64,000 bases of DNA, taken from positions 124,001 to 188,000 of the forward strand of contig NZ_JAKKFH010000063.1 of NCBI RefSeq assembly GCF_022230925.1. The letters run 5' to 3'. The translations under genes were made by a program, and so were the position numbers. The notes beneath the pieces are model-generated. The model saw only the letters and a program-made list of their open reading frames with translations, was not told the origin of the DNA and made no database searches. Each line of letters opens with the position of its first letter. The stretch's first letter is position 1. Positions 36,343-45,200 of this stretch are shown here, one piece after another. The DNA is from Micromonospora alfalfae. Its GTDB lineage: Bacteria; Actinomycetota; Actinomycetes; Mycobacteriales; Micromonosporaceae.

Positions 36343-39300
36343 CTATCGACTGCACCACACCGCGAGCGGTGCGTTGATCGTCGTTTTGAGGTACGCCTGT
36401 GTCGAGGCGAGCAGGTTTAGTTGCTGGGTCGTCGCCCTCGAGGCGGACAGGCCCGGCTGGACGATCACCATTTCCATGCGCCGCCGCAGGACGGTTGCCT
36501 GCTCCTGAATTTTGTAGAGCGCCTTGATATCTCCGACCTCGAAGGGGCTGACGCCGTCACGCCGCTGCTTTTTGCGAGCCCGGTCGTCGAGTGTGCGGAA
36601 AAATGGGCGTAGATCGCCGCGCCGCCACATGATCGACTTTTGAGTCTGCCCACAGACCTCGTACAGGTCGTTGACGCGTGTGCCGACGGTCTCACCGTGC
36701 GAGTACTTGCAATGCACGAGCCGGATCAGCAGCCCTTCGCTGTCGATCCGGATGGCCACGATGTCGGCGACCTCGCCGCTGCCGTCGTCGTCGAGGATGA
36801 CGTCCCACGGATCGCTCTCCGCCTTGAGCTCGGCGATGGCACGGTACTGAACGGAATCGATCAGCCGGTCCTTGGTCTGAGATTCGACGGTGATGGTGGT
36901 GCCCTTCCAGTCGAAGGGCGTGAGGTTCGCGCGGTCGAAAGGCTCCTTGTCCCAGGTTGGCTTGTAGAGTAGGTCACCCTCAATGATCCGGTCATCGTCA
37001 AGGATGAAGGTGAGACCGACCTGGTTGAGCCAATCACTCAGGTTGAGCTCGGAGCGTGCGCGGACGATCTTGATCTCTTCATCGCTGGCGCACCGGTAGA
37101 AGAGGCGGCTGTTCTCGACGGTGGCCTCGTACGTGACCTTCCACCCCTTGGTGCGCACGTCGAAGCGGAATGGGCCCTCGGTTGCGGCGGTGTCCGGAAC
37201 GAGATCGGCGTAGACGGCTTCGTATTTGAGGTCCTGGAACGACAGCCTCAGGTTGTCCGCCTGCACCGTGTGGATCTGCCACGGCCACTCGACTGCCAGG
37301 ACGACGCCAGCGGGCCGGCCTTGTAGGCGTTCAGGCAGGATGAACTGCCCGATCACCTTGTCGATGCTGATGGTGTCATCGACCAGCTTCTCGCCAACGG
37401 AGTCGCACCAGTCCCGCCAGTGTTTGAGACCGCGGGCGGTAGCGGCGGACCAGATGCGGCCTTTGAGGGAGGCGCTGATGTTGACCCGCTCGCCGTCGCG
37501 GTACCCGCCGCCGGAGATGTTCGTCTGCGACTTCGTGCCGGCCTCGGCCTGGGTAAAGCTAGCCGTGACGTCGGAGCCCACGTGCATGGAGAAGCGGCGA
37601 AACTGGTCATGGGCGTCAAGGACGCCGACGTTCGTCGGCACTAGCCGGTCAATGTCGGCCATCACGCGGTAGACCGTCGAGCCCGTGAAGCGCCTTGCGC
37701 CAGCACCCAGCACGGCCGTCGCGAGATCCTCGAAGACTCCATCGTTGGCGGAGTTGTTGATGTACAGCAGGCGCTTCTCCCGGTCGAAGTAGAGGATGTA
37801 CAGCTCGTAGCTGACCTCTTCGAGGGTTTTGAGGTCGCCCCAGCGGACGTTGTCACGGTCTTCCACGACACACCAGGCAATCCCGGCGGCTGTGTTCAGG
37901 CCGATGGGCTGGGTGTACATGCGGTCCTCGCCGAAGAAGTCGACGAGGTTCTCCGGTTCCCATCGCTCAGTAGGGGCTCGGTAGACGACCGTACTCAGCT
38001 TCGGCAGCAGGCTCCGCAACGTGACGTCCTCGGGCAAGCTGGTGAAGCCCTCCTCGAAGTCGCTGACATCCTGCTGTCCCTGAACGGCGGTCTCGGTGAG
38101 GTTGCGCAGGATCAGGTTCCAATCGGAATCCTCCGCGTACAGCGTCCGCAAACGCCTGTCGACATCGATCTCGGCACGGGCGACGAATACCGATGCGTCG
38201 CCGTACCTGCCCTCCGATGACGTCCGTGCGAAGCGGCCGATGAACTGCAGGGTGACACCGAGGCTCTTCTGCGGATCATGCACCGCTGCGACCTTCAGAG
38301 ACGGCAGGTCGAAGCCTTCTCCGAGCATGTTGACGCAGATGACGATGCGGGAGCGACCTTCTCGCAGCTCCTTGACTGCCTCGCGTTGTTGTCTCGCGGG
38401 CATTTGGCTGTTGATGATGACCGGCTGGAGATCGGCGGCCAGCTTGTCGTAGAGCGGCTTGAGTTCCTTCGCTCGAAGGATGCCGCTGACGCGAGCCATC
38501 AGAACGTGGTCGAAACCAGATTCCAGGTCCGCGCGCAGCTTGGCGACGCTCTGCTCCGCCACGGCTCGGTCCAGGTCCTCGAAGTCGACAACCGCGGTGT
38601 AGTTGATCCGCGAGAAGAATTCCTGCGCTTGAGCTTCCCGCAGGGGGAAGGAGTAGAGGATGCGGCCTTGAAGGTGCTTGCCATCCTCACGGAACGGCGT
38701 CGCGGTGAACTGGATCACGTTCTTGTCGACGAAAAAGTCGCGGACGGCAGACCACGTACGTGCGGCCACGTGGTGGGCCTCGTCGATGAACAAATGAGAG
38801 CAGGCGCCGGCGAGGGCTGCCAGTGCCTCGGGCTGGCAGGCAGTCAACGCCTGGGGCGTCGCGACGATGACGTTGCACGCTCGCGTGAATGACTCCGCCG
38901 CGTCGACGGTGGTGAAGCCCTGTTGGACGCGCCCCACCGCCGGGCGGATCGCCGAAGCGGTGACGATGCCCAGCTTCTGCAGCACGCCGAGGGTCTCGAA
39001 TTTCGTCGCAATCTGCTCACGGAGGGCATCGGAGGGGACTAATACCAGCAATCGATTGATGCGGGCGGCCACCAGAAGCGCGAGCATCGTCTCCGTCTTG
39101 CCAGTGCCTGTCGGCATAACCACCGTGGCCGGAGTGGTCCGCTTGGTGGTCCAGTAGCCGAGCACGGCATGCATCGCTCCGAGTTGCGGCGATCGAAGGC
39201 CGCGACTTTCCTTGGTGCCTTCGTTGAAGGTGATCGCATCCCGATACGACCTGAGAACCTCAGATGGCGCAGAACGGAGGAGGACGCTCGGCAGGTGCCA

Positions 39301-39579
39301 ACCCGCTCGGGTCAGCGAGTCCCCGGCTCCCGTTCCGGGCGGGAGCCTTAGCCACAGGATGTCCTGATCGAGCGGCGTCTCACCGCTCGCGGCTGGCCAG
39401 ACGCCGTAGTTGTTGACGACTTCAAGTGCCCCATCGCTACCTGAGACGGCGTGAAAGGCACTCGCTGGAACAAGGAGCTGCTTGATCGGGTTGCCATCGA
39501 ACGTCTCCGTGCGCGCCCAGACATTGGGCGTACGCCACCCGCTGGGCGAGTGCCGGTCGTCAGCATGGGGACCATTCAT
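36343..39579 (-). CDS. Superfamily II helicase with C-terminal nuclease-like domain
   Basis: This encodes about 1078 residues; ATG 39579 has GGAAG about 10 nt upstream, and GTG 39585 is an alternative. Helicase motifs, numbered from that GTG, are I PTGTGKTE (158-165), II DEAH (268-271), III FTATPF (293-298) and VI QFIGRFAR (447-454). The C-terminal 600 residues include a segment near 930-965 (GEVADIVAIRID then LVHCKYSHG) with the spacing of a PD-(D/E)xK nuclease. Helicase-nuclease proteins of this size next to a tRNA remnant are usually phage-defence or restriction components. I cannot assign a named system. Confidence 0.78.
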   Translation of the reverse strand: MNGPHADDRHSPSGWRTPNVWARTETFDGNPIKQLLVPASAFHAVSGSDGALEVVNNYGVWPAASGETPLDQDILWLRLPPGTGAGDSLTRAGWHLPSVLLRSAPSEVLRSYRDAITFNEGTKESRGLRSPQLGAMHAVLGYWTTKRTTPATVVMPTGTGKTETMLALLVAARINRLLVLVPSDALREQIATKFETLGVLQKLGIVTASAIRPAVGRVQQGFTTVDAAESFTRACNVIVATPQALTACQPEALAALAGACSHLFIDEAHHVAARTWSAVRDFFVDKNVIQFTATPFREDGKHLQGRILYSFPLREAQAQEFFSRINYTAVVDFEDLDRAVAEQSVAKLRADLESGFDHVLMARVSGILRAKELKPLYDKLAADLQPVIINSQMPARQQREAVKELREGRSRIVICVNMLGEGFDLPSLKVAAVHDPQKSLGVTLQFIGRFARTSSEGRYGDASVFVARAEIDVDRRLRTLYAEDSDWNLILRNLTETAVQGQQDVSDFEEGFTSLPEDVTLRSLLPKLSTVVYRAPTERWEPENLVDFFGEDRMYTQPIGLNTAAGIAWCVVEDRDNVRWGDLKTLEEVSYELYILYFDREKRLLYINNSANDGVFEDLATAVLGAGARRFTGSTVYRVMADIDRLVPTNVGVLDAHDQFRRFSMHVGSDVTASFTQAEAGTKSQTNISGGGYRDGERVNISASLKGRIWSAATARGLKHWRDWCDSVGEKLVDDTISIDKVIGQFILPERLQGRPAGVVLAVEWPWQIHTVQADNLRLSFQDLKYEAVYADLVPDTAATEGPFRFDVRTKGWKVTYEATVENSRLFYRCASDEEIKIVRARSELNLSDWLNQVGLTFILDDDRIIEGDLLYKPTWDKEPFDRANLTPFDWKGTTITVESQTKDRLIDSVQYRAIAELKAESDPWDVILDDDGSGEVADIVAIRIDSEGLLIRLVHCKYSHGETVGTRVNDLYEVCGQTQKSIMWRRGDLRPFFRTLDDRARKKQRRDGVSPFEVGDIKALYKIQEQATVLRRRMEMVIVQPGLSASRATTQQLNLLASTQAYLKTTINAPLAVWCSR

Positions 39580-39969
39580 GAGCACGATTCTTCCGTGGGT
39601 GGGTGCTCATGCTTTAATCGATATACGTAGTGCTTTCTCTTGTGGGACCTCGGACTGTCGTAAATCTGACGGCGAGCACCAACAGTCGGGAATGACGATC
39701 ACTATGCGCGAGAGCCGGACCGTGGTGGAGAAGGCAACCATCATCGAGTGCGGCGAACGCGCGCTGACGTGGACACGACCTGACGTTGACGTCCCACCCG
39801 GCATTGACCGACGATAGTTCGGCCCCTCAGCCTGCCGCACGCACGGTCGGCGGCAGATCCAGATTTCCGATCTTGTTCGGGGGCCAGCTCGATGGGTCAA
39901 CCGGCGATGGCGAGATGGCGGCAGATGACGTTACGTCAGGAAGCTCCAGGGGTCCCGAACCTCTTTGGT
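39580..39969. other. Intergenic stretch upstream of helicase
   Basis: About 390 nt of locally lower GC content. The only small plus-strand frame with a start (39692-39817, 41 codons) has no clear ribosome site and no recognisable content, so no gene is called. It should contain the helicase promoter. Confidence 0.4.
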
Positions 39970-40758
39970 TCATTGGATCCGTAGCCGGACGGTGTCTGGG
40001 TCGACGAGCGTCACGCCGGCGGCAGTGCGCACGTGCAGCTTGCAGCCGGTGGGATCGCCCCGATCGCTGGGCCACCACACACCCCAGACACCGTTTCTCA
40101 CCGTGGCGGTCACTCGCAGGCCATTCGTGAGTACAACGTCGACGCCGGTCACAGCGGAGCCGCTCAGGCCGTACATCTGGAAGGCTTGGATGCCGCGGGG
40201 CGGTGGGTCCGAGATGCCGCCGAGCACCAACACGGCACTGTCTTGCGGCTTGGCGAACGGTTTGTCGGAGACGGTGGCCTGCATGAGGTTGAGGCCATTG
40301 AGCCCCTTGGCTTTCAGACCGGACAGGGCGATCAGCGGATCCGAGGAGGTGCCGCTGCCCAGTGCAACATCGACGCAGTAGGTGAACCCGCCGCGCCGGT
40401 CGACCAGCACCTCCCGGCGAGTCGCGGCTTTCGGGCGCGCCGTGACGCCTGCGACGCCCACCCCGCCGACGCCGAGGTCGCTGCACTTCGAGGCCCAATT
40501 CTCGATTTCTTCATCTGTAGCGGTCAGTGGTGGAGCGGCCTGCGGAACGGCCGTCCAAGCGGCATAGGTCGGCGGCGGCGGGTCGGGATAGACGGCGAAC
40601 GCAACGACGCCGGCAGCGACGACCACCCCGGCGAAGGCGCCGGCGAGGGCGATGCGTCGGCCGCGAGTCACCACAGTTGTCTGCGATGCCTGCTCAACTA
40701 GCAGCCGCCGGATCTCGGCCTGACGCTGCGGGTTCAGGCGGATTCGCAGATCGCTCAT
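39970..40758 (-). CDS. Membrane-anchored protein paired with ECF sigma factor, putative anti-sigma or effector
   Basis: The 262-residue protein has a cytoplasmic N-terminus of about 35 residues (RIRLNPQRQAEIRRLLVEQA), one membrane helix (about 37-56, IALAGAFAGVVVAAGVVAF), a proline-rich linker and an outer domain of about 190 residues. Its ATG overlaps the sigma gene stop by 4 nt. Such tandem pairs usually encode the sigma factor and its membrane regulator, but the short cytoplasmic part lacks a recognisable zinc anti-sigma motif. Confidence 0.65.
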   Translation of the reverse strand: MSDLRIRLNPQRQAEIRRLLVEQASQTTVVTRGRRIALAGAFAGVVVAAGVVAFAVYPDPPPPTYAAWTAVPQAAPPLTATDEEIENWASKCSDLGVGGVGVAGVTARPKAATRREVLVDRRGGFTYCVDVALGSGTSSDPLIALSGLKAKGLNGLNLMQATVSDKPFAKPQDSAVLVLGGISDPPPRGIQAFQMYGLSGSAVTGVDVVLTNGLRVTATVRNGVWGVWWPSDRGDPTGCKLHVRTAAGVTLVDPDTVRLRIQ

Positions 40759-41363
40759 GACATCTCCCGTCGCTGTGCTGAGGCGGTCCTTGGGCAGGCC
40801 ACGTGGGGTGCGTTCAGGGCTTCTGTCTCGACCCCGAGCCGGGACCGCGCCCGCGACAGCCGCGACCGGACGGTGCCGACTGGTACGCCGAGCGCTACCG
40901 CCGCCTCGGCGTAGGACAGGCCCTGCCAGACGCAGAGCAACAACACGTCACGCTCGGGTGGCCTCAGCCGCTCGAGGGCCGCTGCCAACCGGGCCAGGTG
41001 CCGCTCGTCATCGAGCCGTCCGACGACCTCGTCGGCATGGTCGGGCGTGACCGGCGCGGGTGTCAGCCGCTCCAGCGCCCGTCGATGCCGCAGCGCCGTC
41101 CGCCAGCGATGCTGCATGGTCCGGCGCGCGATGCCGTACAGCCACGGCAACGCGTTGCCATCAACCAACTCAACCTCACCCCGCCGGCGCCATGCCTCCA
41201 GGAACACGATGGAGACCACATCATCGGCGGCGTCGCTCGAGCCGGTCCGGCGCGCACAGAAAGCCCGGACGGCCTCCCCGTGCCGGTCGAAAAGCACACC
41301 GAAGCACGCGGCCTCGCCCTGGCGTGCCCGCCGCCACAACTCACCGTCGTCGGCCCGAGTCAT
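40755..41363 (-). CDS. ECF-type RNA polymerase sigma factor
   Basis: This encodes 202 residues from ATG 41363 (GTG 41381 is an alternative). Region 2 is recognisable (FGVLFDRHGEAVRAFCARRT, DAADDVVSIVFLEAWRR) and region 4 has the helix-turn-helix LSYAEAAVALGVPVGTVRSR LSRAR. A short C-terminal extension follows. ECF sigma factors redirect RNA polymerase to stress or envelope promoters. It is cotranscribed with a membrane partner. Confidence 0.88.
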   Translation of the reverse strand: MTRADDGELWRRARQGEAACFGVLFDRHGEAVRAFCARRTGSSDAADDVVSIVFLEAWRRRGEVELVDGNALPWLYGIARRTMQHRWRTALRHRRALERLTPAPVTPDHADEVVGRLDDERHLARLAAALERLRPPERDVLLLCVWQGLSYAEAAVALGVPVGTVRSRLSRARSRLGVETEALNAPHVACPRTASAQRREMS

Positions 41364-41417
41364 GTCCGCCCTATCCCTCACACCCTCTTATGACCGCTAC
41401 GCCCGTCGAGTTCCATA

Positions 41418-41708
41418 GTGGAGCAGGTCGGCGAGGTACTTGCCGCCCACGGCGTGCCCGACTTGGTGAGCCGCGCTGAGGTCGCACACCTGCAACAGTG
41501 GCGGATCGCCCCGACCGGCAGCCCTCCGCGTCGTCGGCATCATGAACGAGTTCGCCTTCTTCACCGGCACCTGGCGCGCGCCGCCGCGCGGCCGGACCTT
41601 GTTGATCTCGCGGTGCGGCTGGCCGCCACTCCCTGCAGCCCTCTCTACCAGCGCCACGTCAGCCCCGACCGGGAACTCGCTGCCATCGTGCGGCAGTTCG
41701 ACGCTTAG
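41418..41708 (+). pseudogene. Possible decayed small gene
   Basis: The 96-codon frame begins VGEVLAAHGVPDLVSRAEVA and then loses protein-like character with a run of arginine-rich codons. The beginning resembles small actinobacterial hypothetical proteins that continue differently, so a frameshifted remnant is possible. The reverse-strand frame here (41397-41657) is no more convincing. The rest of the 41.4-41.9 kb stretch shows nothing else. Confidence 0.25.
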
Positions 41709-41891
41709 CTAGGGAAAGGTTCGGTAGCTGACGCAGCCCGTGGACGACCGGCACTTCTCGCACTCTCGCCGCCACTAGTGGCATCCCAGTGGCGCGAAGG
41801 TGATTCGATATGGCTGCGACGGCGTTCCTCTTGTTGCACTGACAAACTACCTTGGCTTCGAATCCGAACGGCGGCGAGAGGACAGCCCGAG

Positions 41892-42596
41892 ATGGCAGCG
41901 AGATCACGGAGGGGAAGGAAAAGTCGGCTGGCCCGCCGCCTCTCGGCCCCGCCCGTTCCATCGGAGCCCGCCGACATCAAATCCACGAAGCTAAGGCGAC
42001 GCGCATCAATTTTACGTACAGTCATCGGGTGGAACGAGGACGTCCCAGTCCCGATCCCACTTATTGCGGCATGTAGTTGTGTCGGGGCGGTGATCCTGGC
42101 GACCAGGTTTCCGGTATACGCTACTTGCCCTCAGGTGACACAGGGAACGCCGCGACTAGTCGCCTCGATTATCGTGGGACTGCCAATCGGCTTCGGAATT
42201 GTGGCCATCCTCATGATCGCATCCACCTTGGACATCACGGCCAGTCGGAAAAACAGTGCGGGGGCAATCAGAACCGGGCTGGAAAGAGCGGGGCTTGGCG
42301 CGGCATACGGTACATTCATGTCGGTTTTCGCCACCCTGGCAGTACCCGACAGCACCACGTGCGGGACGGACCTATTGGCGAACATCAGCAATGGCGCCAC
42401 CTGGGGCAGCATGATCGGCCTAACTCTCTCGGTAGCGACTCTCCGCAAGGGGATGTTGTCGGACGCAGATTCAGCCCGAGGCGCTTGGGTTAAGTGGCAG
42501 TTCATTTCCTCGGCAAACTTAAGCCTCGTGCTTGGCGTCACCACCTCGATCATGCTGATCTCGTCGCTGTGGGAGGGCAGGGGTTGGCCCCAGTAG
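41892..42596 (+). CDS. Hypothetical multi-pass membrane protein
   Basis: This encodes about 234 residues from ATG 41892 (an earlier ATG at 41778 gives a cysteine/arginine-rich extension that looks noncoding). A basic N-terminus is followed by four probable membrane helices (IPLIAACSCVGAVILATRF, LVASIIVGLPIGFGIVAILM, GLGAAYGTFMSVFATLAV, LSLVLGVTTSIMLISSLW). Base composition is lower in GC than most neighbours, hinting at transfer. Function unknown. Confidence 0.5.
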   Translation: MAARSRRGRKSRLARRLSAPPVPSEPADIKSTKLRRRASILRTVIGWNEDVPVPIPLIAACSCVGAVILATRFPVYATCPQVTQGTPRLVASIIVGLPIGFGIVAILMIASTLDITASRKNSAGAIRTGLERAGLGAAYGTFMSVFATLAVPDSTTCGTDLLANISNGATWGSMIGLTLSVATLRKGMLSDADSARGAWVKWQFISSANLSLVLGVTTSIMLISSLWEGRGWPQ

Positions 42597-42705
42597 CGCT
42601 TGGGCGTGGCATGGCTCGACTAACAACTCCTAACGAAATGGTGTTGGGCGTAACCCCCGGGATGCGAGGGTCTTTCTGCCTGAACGTGAGGAGGGGTGCG
42701 AAGGC

Positions 42706-43101
42706 ATGGTGGTCGTCTCGGACGACCTCTGGGCCCAGATCGTGCCGCTTCTACCGCCGCGACCACCACGGCGGCATCGGTTCCCTGGCCGCAAGCCCAA
42801 GGGCATCCGAGGCCGACCCGGCAACGACCCGGACGGATCTACGCTGACCGCGGCTACGACGTCGACACGTGCCGCCGCGAGTTACGCATCAAGGGCATCA
42901 CACCAATCATCGCCCGATGCGGCACCGCACACGGCTCAGGACTCGGCACTCGACGCTGCGTCGTGGAGCAGACTATCGCCCTGCTGCACTGGTTCCGCGG
43001 CCTGCGTATCCGCTGGGAGATCCGCGACAACACCCACGAAACCTTTCTCACCCTCGCCATCATCTGCTGGCACCGACTCCTGCTCTCGTGTCTGGCGCTA
43101 A
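42706..43101 (+). pseudogene. IS5-family transposase remnant
   Basis: The start (VVVSDDLWAQIVPLLPP, 42706-about 42800) is the N-terminus of an IS5-family transposase. After a junction near 42815 another frame gives the C-terminus (RIYADRGYDVDTC, VVEQTIALLHWFRGLRIRWE, ETFLTLAIICWHRLL). About a hundred residues with most of the DDE core are missing and the frames differ, so this is a dead copy. It abuts the truncated Nudix-nucleotidyltransferase pseudogene at about 43122. No terminal repeats could be fixed. Confidence 0.8.
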
Positions 43102-43121
43102 GGCCGCTCTCGGCGGTGTGG

Positions 43122-43988
43122 TGAAGCGCAGCGATGTCCTTAGCAAGATTGGTTGCTGCTGGAGTTGCGGTGGGACCGGCCCGCGCCTGCGATCACGGCG
43201 GTGTCGAGGCCGATGCGGTCTAGCGTCGCCCGCATCTTCATGTCGTGCAGAGCACCAAGGCTGCGGGCGGTGCCAGCGTGTACGCCGGCGAGATGCAGCG
43301 AAGCTCTTATGCCGTGAAGCTTGGAGACTTCGGCGATGATCCCGTTGATCTTCGCTGCTATTCGCGAGGTCGCGGGGAGATTCCAGGCGACGAAGTCGAC
43401 GTCGCTCCAGCCGTCGACAAAGTCCCCGCGGGCGGCCGATCCGCACAGCCCTACGCCCGCACCAGGGTGCCCGGCGACGACGGCCTGAACGTCCGTTGCG
43501 ACTTCGGTTATGAGTTGGCTGAGGCTTCGGCTGAATGGGAGTGGCCCTGCCGAACGTCAGGCGATGATGGCGAGGGCGCGGTCCAGGATCCGCTGAAACT
43601 CAACATGAGTGGCCGCTCGTCGGGCGGCGGAGGCGTCAAGCCAACGAGCTTCGACGAGGCCCTCGTCTCTGGCTGGCGTTGCGGCGGTGGTCGCGGTGGT
43701 GAAGAGGAACCAGTCGACGGTCTTCGCCGCAGGAGAGCCGTCGTTGTCGGTGAAGACGTACTTCTCCTGTCCGAGATACGCGCCGTACTGAGTACCGGTC
43801 AGACCGGCCTCCTCGGCCACCTCCCGCACGGCTGCCTGCAGGGGGGCCTCGCTCGGCTCGAGGCGACCCTTCGGGGCTACGGTCTGTCGTTCGCCGTTCC
43901 CCCGGACCTGATCCAGAAGCAGGATCGAAGGAGCGCCCAGGTCGTTGGTCGTGACGACGGCGCCGGCGGAGGCGTATCGACGAATCAT
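43122..43988 (-). pseudogene. Decayed paralogue of the Nudix-nucleotidyltransferase gene
   Basis: From ATG 43988 the translation follows the intact gene at 46584-47774 closely (MIRRYASAGAVVTT, GERQTVAPKGRLEP, REVAEEAGL, GLCGSAARGD, DMKMRAT). It is broken by an in-frame TGA at 43559-43557 where the intact copy has Trp144, and by a frameshift near 43190, after which PAATNLAKDIAALHH resumes. Homology stops near 43122 at the IS5 remnant, so the last third is lost. This copy keeps the Nudix-box Glu (GRLEPSE) that is Ala in the intact copy. Confidence 0.8.
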
Positions 43989-44051
43989 GGCCGGGTTCCC
44001 TCCGGGGGCTGCCTGCGTGGATTCAAACGCGTCGCGAAGACGAGCTGAACG
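43989..44051 (-). pseudogene. 3' fragment of duplicated kinase gene
   Basis: The reverse-strand translation RSARLRDAFESTQAAPGGNP matches the C-terminus of the kinase at 47771-48337 (FRARLRGALEAIQTPPGGIP). A small indel has removed its stop and put it in frame with the Nudix pseudogene. It shows the duplication covered the junction of two adjacent operon genes. Confidence 0.65.
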
Positions 44052-44132
44052 ATCCTGCGGGGCAGGAACGTTCATTGGTGCCTGGCATCCCATTACGCCC
44101 CGGGGCGGGCATCCCAACTCGCGGGCTTCTAC

Positions 44133-44582
44133 TCAGGCGGGACGATGGTCGAGGCCATAGGTGTTCCACCACGACGGTCGGTGCCTTCGAAGGACTCCTG
44201 CGACTCGGGTCAGTAGCAGCCAGTTACCGTTCAGTGTCAGTGCCGCGTCCTCCGGCCTGCTGGCGAGCAGCCGGTCGACGGCCGCGACCATGTCGGGGAC
44301 CGCACTGCCGGACGTGTCGTCCTTGAGCATGTGGAAGACGATGTTGACGTACGTGTCGGGTTCCCATTCCCACTGGGAGCCGTCGTCGTCCTCGGCGTCG
44401 TAATAACCGTTTCTGCCCGCATAGACGCTGACGGTGTAGCCGGACTCGTCACCGAGGTCAGCGCCGAGTAGCCGGGGGTATCCGGGCAGAGTTGACTCCT
44501 CGACGTTCCCAGGAGCCGCGATCTCGGCCACATGTTCCAGCGGGATGTCACCCGCCAGCGTCAGTCGGTACTCGATACCCAC
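44133..44582 (-). CDS. SitI3-like immunity protein
   Basis: The 149-residue cytoplasmic acidic protein begins MGIEYRLTLAGDIPLEHVAE and contains LPGYPRLLGADLGDESGYTV and a C-terminal NGNWLLLTR. This matches my recollection of the SitI3 family, first named as immunity to a Myxococcus contact-delivered toxin. It lies 15 nt downstream of a CdiA-type toxin domain on the same strand, the normal toxin-immunity order, so neutralising that toxin is the likely role. Confidence 0.6.
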   Translation of the reverse strand: MGIEYRLTLAGDIPLEHVAEIAAPGNVEESTLPGYPRLLGADLGDESGYTVSVYAGRNGYYDAEDDDGSQWEWEPDTYVNIVFHMLKDDTSGSAVPDMVAAVDRLLASRPEDAALTLNGNWLLLTRVAGVLRRHRPSWWNTYGLDHRPA

Positions 44583-44597
44583 GTGCTGCCTGCCTTC

Positions 44598-45200
44598 TCA
44601 GTCTCGTCGAACGATCTGAATGATCTCACCGCTGCGGGTCAGCGCCGTGAGTTCTTTGAGGTGGTGGATGGGCCAGTCGTCGAACTGCTTCTGCAGGGTG
44701 CCGAGGTCGCCACGCCAGTCCTGCAGGTTGAGCATGATCCGTTGGGTCTGCTGGCTGGCCACCTTTCCCGACACTTCCGTCCAGACACCACGTACGGCCT
44801 TCGCGGGAGTTGGCGAGTAGCAGTCGAAGACATGGCCTTCGATCAGGTAGTCCGGGTCCTTGTCCGGCTTCCCGCCGTCGCCCGTGTTCCGCCGCGCCTC
44901 GGCGATCTCCTGCCTGGTCGGGTTCTGGTGCAAGCGGTAACCCTTGCCGGCGACCGTGTCGGCACACGCGTTCTCCAACTCCAACGCACGCTGCACCCTC
45001 TGATCCGCCCGTGGCGGAATTTTGGTTCGGGGCCCGGTGGGTGATCCGCCGAGGACACCGGTCGGGTGCCGGCTCCACGGGGTGGGGTTGCGGTCACCGA
45101 AGGCATCGCCGCCGGAGGCGGGAGGCGGCGAGTTCGGATTGCTGGTGGCAAGAGGGGGCGGGCTGGCCGGTCTGGGACTGCCAGCCCCGATCAGTTTCCC
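44598..45200 (-). CDS. CdiA-type C-terminal toxin domain, read in the -1 frame of the upstream gene
   Basis: The frame is open from the slippery site at 45200 to 44598 (200 codons), but has no ATG or upstream GTG; the first in-frame GTG is 44996. It starts with a Gly/Pro/Ser-rich linker (residues 1-60) and then a domain with NPTRQEIAEARRN, DPDYLIEGHVFDCYSP, VRGVWTEV and QTQRIMLNLQDWRGD. That pattern matches the CdiA_C tRNase-type toxin domain of contact-dependent inhibition proteins. It is probably made only as a fusion with the 45191-45718 product, by frameshifting or after a mutation. The immunity-like gene follows. Confidence 0.68.
   Translation of the reverse strand, partial: GKLIGAGSPRPASPPPLATSNPNSPPPASGGDAFGDRNPTPWSRHPTGVLGGSPTGPRTKIPPRADQRVQRALELENACADTVAGKGYRLHQNPTRQEIAEARRNTGDGGKPDKDPDYLIEGHVFDCYSPTPAKAVRGVWTEVSGKVASQQTQRIMLNLQDWRGDLGTLQKQFDDWPIHHLKELTALTRSGEIIQIVRRD
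45191..45200 (-). other. Candidate -1 frameshift site GGGAAAC-TGA
   Basis: On the reverse strand the upstream gene ends TCG GGA AAC TGA. The heptamer G_GGA_AAC (45200-45194) is a textbook X_XXY_YYZ slippery sequence in exactly the right phase, directly followed by the stop. Slipping by -1 gives GGG AAA CTG ATC and enters the open toxin frame. No downstream pseudoknot was modelled. Confidence 0.55.

Noticed and set aside
39607..39900. 97-codon reverse frame upstream of the helicase
   Set aside because: No ribosome site and no protein-like character; a 41-codon plus-strand frame here was also left out for the same reason.
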